From Bubalus kerabau (Eukaryota; Chordata; Mammalia; Artiodactyla; Bovidae), in the NCBI RefSeq assembly GCF_029407905.1, contig NC_073627.1, forward strand, positions 126,245,697 through 126,309,696: a stretch of 64,000 bases of DNA, in the 5' to 3' direction. The notes beneath the pieces were generated by a model. That model searched no databases. It saw only the letters and a program-made list of their open reading frames with translations, and was not told where the DNA came from. The stretch's first letter is position 1. Each line of letters begins with the position of its first letter. A program made the position numbers and the translations under genes. This document shows positions 57,724 through 64,000 of the stretch, piece after piece.

Positions 57724-58525
57724 AGGTCTTTGGGGAAGCCCCAAAGGAGGTGGTCATTGCTCTTCCTCTCTTGGATTCACGAAACTTAATAAGGAGAGAC
57801 TAGAGCCCCTGGAAACTAGCATAAACTCACTCTTCCACTCTCACTGCAGGGGCTCAGCCTCTCCATTCCCTAGAAGGCTGTGCCCAAGTAAGGCAAGGCA
57901 AAGTAAAGAAAGAGCCCCAGACATCTGTCGGAGTTACAGCATTTCAAGAAAAAGTCATGTCAGGATTCCCCTTACCTTCCAAGTTCTAATCTGGACAAGC
58001 ACATGTGGAGATACTGAGTGAAGAGGGGCAATGTGAGGAAGGGAAAAGAAAAGTAAGATCTAACAATCTTTCCCATACCCAGAGCAACCATAAAATTTGC
58101 CAGGGCCCCGCACAAGCATATTCACCCAGGCACCTTTCCCAGCTTTATCTGAGGTATTCAGAGTAAATTTTTTGCTGGCCTGGATACTAAAAGGAGGAGA
58201 CAGCTGTGAACAGTTGGTCATAAGAAGCCAAAGGAGAGTTTCTGGACCAAAAAAAGAATGGAGATTGTTCCTGCCTTGGTAGGACAGCTCAAGATTTTGC
58301 CACCCTCTCTTCTCTTTGACCCAAGAACTGACACCTTTTCAGGCCTCAGAACTGGGACAGGGGAAATGCAGGGGATTTTAAAAATCTTTTCTTGAGGGAC
58401 ATAAGCCATAACTGGTGAACATTTGTTTTCATTCCATAAAATTATTTTGAGAAGAAATTGTATGTACTTGAGAAACTGTTTCTAATAAGTTTATAGATAA
58501 GTAATAAACTGCTTATTTTGGAGTG
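57724..58525 (+). other. 3' untranslated region
   Basis: It runs from the stop to the likely cleavage site about 15-20 bases past the signal at 58,503. About 57,755-58,310 recurs, diverged, at 60,836-61,975. Confidence 0.75.
58503..58508 (+). terminator. Polyadenylation signal AATAAA
   Basis: A canonical hexamer in gtaataaact, followed by a GT-rich stretch (gtatggtgtgttgggg, about 58,535-58,550) as expected for the downstream element. Confidence 0.75.
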
Positions 58526-58999
58526 GAGAGATTTGTATGGTGTGTTGGGGCCCCAGTGATAGTAACTCAGGCCAAGCAATAACAGCAGTCTGTAGATTCC
58601 TGACACCTGCCCCCTTTCAAATGAGACCAGTGTTTCCCTTCCCCCACTCTTTCTCTACTTCTTTACTTCTATTCCACTTTTCTTCCCCCTGTTACTAAAC
58701 TCTGTCTTGGCCTCAGCATCTTTTAACTGTATATTTATATCCTATTTGCATACCTTAAATATTCGTTCCCAAAGCTCAACCCTAGGTTCTCTGCTCATTT
58801 TTCTCTGTACACTTTTCCTGAGTGATTTCTTATAACGTCATGGTTTTATTTACCAATAAAAAGAAGATTCTCAACTCTCTTTCTATCCTAGATCTCTCTT
58901 CTGAGGTCCAGATTCATTTATCAAACTGACTCTAAGACACTTCACTTAGTTGAATCTCAGGAAACTCACCAACCTGTATTAAATATATTCCTCCCAAAT
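58526..58999 (+). other. Intergenic, pyrimidine-rich
   Basis: No gene. The sense strand is C/T rich and leads into L2 relics. Confidence 0.5.
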
Positions 59000-59545
59000 T
59001 TCACCCCAGGATGTCATTACTGTCATCTGAGTCACCCAAGGCAGAATACTATACTCTTCCTGTATAGTCCGATGTCTAATAAGTCATCAAGTAATATAAA
59101 TTCAGCATCTCCATTGCCTTGCTTTCAGTTTCCTCCTTTATTACCACTGCCCTTGCTCATATTTGGATCGTCTCTCACCTGGATTACTGCAGAAAGTCTC
59201 CCCACTCATCTTTCTGGCTTTCCCCTGTCTAAAGTGTCACCAGTACCATTTCCAGAGTCATCTTTCTGAACTGCAAACTTGACTGTGTCGAGCCCCAGCC
59301 CATCCTGTAAGAGCCTTGCACACCTCAGGATCTAGTTAAAATTTGCATGTTTCATTATTGGGCCCTCTCTAGCATTGTCTTCTACTTCTCCCCCATCTGC
59401 ATTCACTCCAGTCATGCTATTTCTGGTCTTCTTGTCATCAGCATACTGTTGTCATATCCTAACATGTTCTCCCTACTCCCTTCTTCATCTAGCAAACTTC
59501 TAGTCACCCTCCAGAAACTCAGAATAGTTGGAACTAAGTAGAAGT
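59000..59545 (+). repeat. L2 LINE relic
   Basis: Sense L2 tokens: cacctggattactgcagaaa, gagtcatctttctgaactgc, agccttgcacacctcaggat and tctgcattcactccagtcat. Confidence 0.6.
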
Positions 59546-59546
59546 A

Positions 59547-59660
59547 ATGGTTGAACAACATTGTGAATGTTCCAAGTGCCACTGCACTGTATACTTAAAA
59601 AGGGTTATGAGAATGTTTTGTGTTGGGAGAATTTTACCTCGATTTTAAAAAAATAAATAA
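59547..59660 (+). mobile_element. L1 3' UTR relic
   Basis: ggttgaacaacattgtgaat, ccactgcactgtatacttaa and an A-rich tail with aataaataaa; it interrupts L2 sequence. Confidence 0.6.
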
Positions 59661-59669
59661 ACACTCAGA

Positions 59670-60640
59670 TTAGGCACTGTCTCCTGTAAGAGCTTACCCT
59701 AACTCCTCTTTTATATGTCTGTCCAATGTATTCAGTTACTCCCCTGTATATAAATGTCACCGTCAGTGATATTTATCACAAGGCATTATAATCACTAATT
59801 TACCTGTCTGTGCACAATATATAATGGGTCTTTAATAAATATCTGTTGAATAAATTTAAATTTGCTTCTCTATTTTTGTTTCCCTGATAGCACTACCACC
59901 CAGTTCCTCAAACCAAAAAACTAGAAGTCTTTCTAGACAGCTCCCTTCCGTTCCTCTAATCCAATCTATCCTGTCACCAAGTTCCATACACTTTGTCTTA
60001 GAAATATCTTTAAGTCTTTCTCCTCATATTTGTTCCCAATCCCATAGATTTCATTGTTCCTTGCCTAGACTGTGCCAACCTCCTCCTCTCAGATCTCCCT
60101 GCCTCTGATTCTGCTTATTCCCAACCCATTATCCACACCACAGAGAATGATCTTTCAAAAATCCGAATCAGATCATGTCATTTGCAGTTTAAAGTCCATT
60201 AGTGAATCATCAGAGCTTTCCTGCCTTTGGCGGTGCCTACCTCTCCAGCTTCGTTGTCACTTTCTGCTGCATGTACAAAATTATTTGCAATTCTCCCAAA
60301 GGTCCCACTGTCTTCAGCAGCCACTGTGCCTTGGCCCTTTCTGTTCTCTCCTCTTAGAATACATTCTTTCCTTTGTCTAGCTAAGGTCTATCTGATCTTC
60401 AACCTCAGTAGCTTTAGTTGCTTCCTCTGGGAGCCTTCACTGACACCCAATTCCCTACTCTGAGTTGTGTGCCTCTTCCTTGCACAAGACCATCTTATAC
60501 ATTTTTCTTATTTTTGGTTCCCATGATTTGACTGTGTATCATTTACATGCCTGTTTTACTGTTTTCTCCTCTGCTAGGCCATGATGATCTCCTTGAGGAT
60601 AACAATTGTTTCTTTTTTTAATTTGAATAACTAAGCAAGA
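59670..60640 (+). repeat. L2 LINE relics
   Basis: Two L2 3' segments. The first ends near 59,860 (gggtctttaataaatatctg). The second spans about 60,030-60,630, with ggtgcctacctctccagctt, ctctgggagccttcactgac and ctaggccatgatgatctcct. No coding capacity. Confidence 0.6.
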
Positions 60641-60835
60641 TGCTAACGCTTGGATTATTAATGTTTTTCAATTAGTAAGTAAATGAATGAAATCTGCTAC
60701 CTTTTATTTTTCCTAAAACTGTCTTTTACCTGTCCTTTCAATGTGAATTTTATCCTTCAGGATCTAGTTTCCAGTTATACTTTGCAGGCCTCTTTTTATG
60801 AAACACAGTCACTCATGGCCTCCTGACTAGAGCCA

Positions 60836-61091
60836 TTGCTCTTCCTCCCTTGGATTTACACAACTTAAGGAGAAATAAGAGCCCCTGGAAACCAGTGTAA
60901 TATCGCACTTCCACTCTTACTCCAGGGGCTCAGCCTTTTCATTCCCTAAAAGGCTGTGCCCGGTAAGGCAAAGTAAGGTAAAAAATAAGCCCCAGACATC
61001 TGTCAGAATTACAGCATTTCAAGAAAAAGTCATGTCAGGCCTCCTCTACCAACCCTTCCAAGTTCTAATCTGGACAAGCACATGTGGAAGT
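60836..61091 (+). repeat. Second copy of the 3' UTR sequence, left part
   Basis: Homologous to 57,755-58,020: cattgctcttcct, agagcccctggaaac, ggctcagcc, attccct, gccccagacatctgtc and gcatttcaagaaaaagtcat, then ctggacaagcacatgtgg. It breaks at 61,091, where the LTR begins. Confidence 0.9.
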
Positions 61092-61678
61092 GAAACTGTT
61101 TACCACATATTGCTACTCGAACCCATGTGCTGGGACTCGAACCATCCAAAACCCAGTCTGGGACTTGAACCCACATGGCTGGGACTCAAACCCAGCCAAA
61201 ACACTGCTTGGGACTTGACCCACGTGGCAGGGACTCAAACCCAGCCAAAACCCACAGTATCTGGTTTCTGGACCTAATGAAGCTCAGGTTCTTGATATCT
61301 CAACGCAGAAAGAATTTGGTGAGAGACACAGTGATAGGTAAGAAGTGGATTTATTCACATACAGAGAGAAGCAAACTCCACAGACAGAGTGTGGGCCACT
61401 GCAGAAGATGAGTGCGGCCTTTAAATGTGGCATGGTTAGTTTTTATAGGCCGTGCAATTTAACTATTTGGGGGAAGGGGTGGAGATTTCTAGGATTTGGG
61501 CCACTGCCCTTTCCTTGATGTCTCAACAGTGCCTTAGAACTGTCATGGCACTTCTGGCTGTGCCGTTTCACTTGCTGATCTAGTTTTGTCTGCTATCATG
61601 TTCCCATTTGATTCTAATTGGTTTATGTTGTGTGAATTCTTTCAAAAGTTGTGCCCTGCCCCTTTCCCTCCTGTTAAA
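61092..61678 (-). mobile_element. Solo LTR of an endogenous retrovirus, antisense
   Basis: About 587 bases. The minus strand carries the LTR features: a tgaataaa-type polyadenylation motif (rc of tggatttattcacat, 61,345-61,360) and a start near cctcctgttaaa. It is flanked by gaagt at 61,087-61,091 and 61,679-61,683, a 5-bp duplication. No internal viral genes are present. The outer part has a 50-bp tandem repeat (61,112-61,255). It resembles bovine class-I-type LTRs; the family name is not certain. Confidence 0.75.
61112..61255. repeat. 50-bp tandem repeat within the LTR, about three units
   Basis: Each unit has an A part (tgggacttgaacccacatgg) and a B part (gggactcaaacccagccaaa). A parts start at about 61,112, 61,159 and 61,209; B parts at about 61,131, 61,180 and 61,230. 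Confidence 0.8.
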
Positions 61679-61683
61679 GAAGT

Positions 61684-61975
61684 AATGGGTGAAAAGGGGG
61701 AATGTGAGGAAGGGAAAAGAAGGATCTAATAATTGTTCCCATACCCAGAGCAACCATAAAATTTGCCAGGGCCCGGCACAAGCATATGCACCCAGGCACC
61801 CTTACCAGGTTTATCTGAGGGATTCATGAAGAGTCTTTTGCTGGCCTGGATACCAAAAGGAGGAGGCAGCTGTGAACAGTTGGTCATAAGAAGCCAAAGG
61901 AGAGTTTCTGGACCAGAAAAAGAGTGGAGATTGTTCTTGCCTTGGTAGGACAGCTCAAGATTTTGCCTCCTTCTC
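61684..61975 (+). repeat. Second copy of the 3' UTR sequence, right part
   Basis: Homologous to 58,025-58,310. The stretch 61,885-61,967 differs from 58,219-58,301 at 3 of 83 positions. Homology stops near tctctttga in both copies. Confidence 0.9.
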
Positions 61976-62220
61976 TTCTCTTTGAAGAGTGACTGAGGAG
62001 ATACCCCACGTCCAAGGGCAGAGGAGAAGCCACAGCAAGATGGTAGGAGGGACGAAATCACATTTTGAATCAAACCCCATACCTACCAGAGATGCTCAGA
62101 GGGCTCAAACATACCTTGTATGCATCAGGACCCAGAGACCCCACAGAAACTGAGACAGAACTGTGTTTGAGTATCTCCTGAGGAGGTATAGCATGGCCAT
62201 TGATGACACTCCCCAGGCTG
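61976..62220 (+). other. Repeat-like sequence before the BovB
   Basis: agatggtaggagggacgaaa, ccagagatgctcagagggct and caggacccagagaccccaca have the look of a common ruminant repeat, perhaps the 5' leader of a BovB, but I cannot fix the family. Confidence 0.4.
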
Positions 62221-62425
62221 AGCACTTCCCTGGTGGCCCAGACGGTAAAGCATCTGTCTACAATGCAGGAGACCTGGGGTCAATCCCTGGGTCGGGAAGA
62301 TCCCCTGGAGAAGGAAATGGCAGTCCACTCTAGTACTATTGCCTGGAAAATCCCATGGACAGAGGAGCCTGGTAGGCTACAGTCCATGGGGTCTCAAAGA
62401 GTCAGAGACAACTGAGCCTCAAACC
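62221..62425 (+). mobile_element. Bov-tA SINE
   Basis: cacttccctggtggcccaga, gacctggggtcaatccctgg, ctggagaaggaaatggcagt and ggctacagtccatggggtct. Complete. Confidence 0.9.
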
Positions 62426-62464
62426 AGTAATTCCTTAACCCCCAAAGCTTCTAGTCAATTTTAA

Positions 62465-64000
62465 GTCCTCAGTATTCTTGACTTCAGAACCCCATAAACA
62501 GTATGAAAAGGCAAAATGATAGGATACTGAAAGAGGAACTCCCCAGGTCAGTAGGTGCCCAATATGCTACTGGAGATCAGTGGAGAAATAACTCCAGAAA
62601 GAATGAAGGGATGGAGCCAAAGCAAAAACAATACCCAATTGTGGGTGTGACTGGTGATAGAAGCAAGGTCTGATGTTGTAAAGAGCAATACTGCATAGGA
62701 ACCTGGAATGTTAGTTCCATGAATCGAGGCAAATTGAAAGTAGTCAAACAGGAGATGGCAAGAGTGAACGTCAACATTCTAGGAATCAGCGAACTAAAAT
62801 GGACTGGAATGGGTGAATTTAACTCAGAGGACCATTATATCTACCACTGTGGCCAGTAATCTCTTAGAAGAAATGGAGTAGCCATCATGGTCAACAAGAG
62901 TCCAAAATGCAGTACTTGGATGCAATCTCAAAAACGACAGAATGATTTCTGTTCGTTTCCAAGGCAAACCATTCAATATCACAGTAATCCGAGTCTATGC
63001 CCCAACCAGTAATGCTGAAGAAGCTGAAGTTGAACGGTTCTATGAAAATCTACAAGACCTTTTAGAATTAACACCCAAAAAAGATGTCCTTTTCATTATA
63101 GGGGACTGGAATGCAAAAGTAGGGAGTCAAGAAACACCTAGGGTAACAGACAAATTTGGCCTTGGAATACGGAATGAAGCAGGGCAAAGGCTAATAGAGT
63201 TTTGCCAAGAGAATGCATTGGTCATAGCAAACATCCTCTTCCAACAACACAAGAGAAAACTCTACACATGGACATCACCAGATGGTCAACACCGAAATCA
63301 GGTTTATTATATTCTTTGCAGCCAAAGATGGAGAAGCTCTATACAGTCAGCAAAAACAAGACCAGGAGCTGACTGTGGCTCAAATAATGAACTCTCCTTA
63401 TTGCCAAATTCAGACTTAAATTGAAGAAAGTAGGGAAAACCACTAGACCATTCAGCTATGACCTAAATCAAATCCCTTATGGATTATACAGTGGAAGTGA
63501 GAAATAGATTTAAGGGCCTAGATCTGATAGATAGAGTGCCTGATGAACTACGGACGGAGGTTCATGACATTGTACAGGAGACGGGGATCAAGACAATCCC
63601 CATGGAAAAAAATGCAAAAAAGCAAAATGCCTGTCTGGGGAGGCCTTACAAATAGCTGTGAAAAGAAGAGAAGCAAAAGGCAAAAGAGAAAAGGAAAGAT
63701 ATTCCCATTTCAATTCAGAGTTCCAAAGAATAGCAAGGAGAGATAAGAAAGCCTTCCTCAGTGATCAATGCAAAGAAATAGAGGAAAACAACAAAATGGG
63801 AAAGACTAGAGATCTCTTCAAGAAAATTCAAGATGCCAAGGGAACATTTCATGCAAAGATGGGCTCGATAAAGGACAGAAATGGTATGGACCTAACAGAA
63901 GCAGAAGATACTAAGAAGAGGTGGCAAGAATACACAGAAGAACTATACAAAAAAGATCTTCATGACCCAGATAATCATGATGGTGTGATCACTCACCTAG
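62465..64000 (+). mobile_element. BovB (RTE) LINE, 5' part, cut by the window edge
   Basis: It runs from the 5' leader (acagtatgaaaaggcaaaat) through the endonuclease and into the linker before RT, and stops at the window end. Coding is decayed: TAA at 62,857-62,859 interrupts the endonuclease N-terminus, and further frame breaks follow. The reverse transcriptase would lie beyond 64,000. Confidence 0.93.
62689..63424 (+). pseudogene. BovB APE-type endonuclease, broken
   Basis: The N-terminal part has IGTWNVSSMNRGKLKVV and ILGISELKWTGMGEFN and ends at TAA (62,857). The open part 62,942-63,424 has VIRVYAPTSNAEEAEVE and the catalytic-type block FIIGDWNAKVGSQ. Such endonucleases nick the target for LINE insertion; this copy cannot make a whole one. 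Confidence 0.85.

Noticed and set aside
57755..61975. A complete provirus with the two UTR copies as its LTRs
   Set aside because: The interior holds L2 and L1 relics and no retroviral genes, and the copies lack TG...CA ends.

Overview
The window is nuclear DNA of a ruminant, most likely a bovid. It is full of repeats diagnostic of that group: BovB (RTE-type) LINEs, tRNA-derived Bov-tA SINEs, dimeric BOV-A2 SINEs, CHR-2-type SINEs and artiodactyl L1. No bacterial, viral or organellar genome is present.

One protein-coding gene fills positions 1 to about 58,525 on the + strand. It is a P4-ATPase (phospholipid flippase) of the ATP8B subfamily. I placed 25 coding exons (called e1 to e25 here) by translation plus splice sites. 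They join in one uninterrupted frame of 3,402 bases: 1,133 residues plus a stop codon at 57721. The start codon, the first roughly 50 residues and the promoter lie upstream of base 1. All P4 signatures are present: DGET (actuator domain), PISL (membrane helix 4), DKTGTLT (phosphorylation site), SPDE and KGAD (nucleotide-binding domain), TGDK and GDGAND (P domain), ten membrane segments, and a C-terminal AYAFS tail. The tail and predicted length fit ATP8B5 (FetA, the testis flippase of mice, a pseudogene in humans) better than ATP8B1, ATP8B2 or ATP8B4. That paralogue call comes from memory of the family and is about 60 percent secure; the ATP8B-type flippase call is nearly certain.

Layout: 1-9,960 holds e1-e8 (membrane helices 1 and 2, actuator domain). 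A 12 kb intron (9,961-22,029) carries L1, SINEs and a 2.3 kb BovB. 22,030-30,018 holds e9-e11 (helices 3 and 4, phosphorylation site). A 9 kb intron (30,019-39,097) holds an L1 between two inverted BovB copies. 39,098-42,007 holds e12-e14 (nucleotide-binding domain). 47,100-57,723 holds e15-e25 (end of the nucleotide-binding domain, P domain, helices 5-10, tail) in a repeat-poorer stretch. From 57,724 come the 3' UTR and a polyadenylation signal (58,503). The intergenic part has L2/L1 relics, a second copy of the 3' UTR sequence split by a solo LTR, and a decayed BovB running off the right edge.

I found no undescribed system. The points most worth a second look are the intact reading frame of a gene lost in humans, a GC-AG intron after e19, a near-perfect 65-bp direct repeat flanking in-frame exon e15, the duplicated 3' UTR with its LTR, several SINEs with perfect target duplications (probably young), and nested or inverted BovB arrangements.
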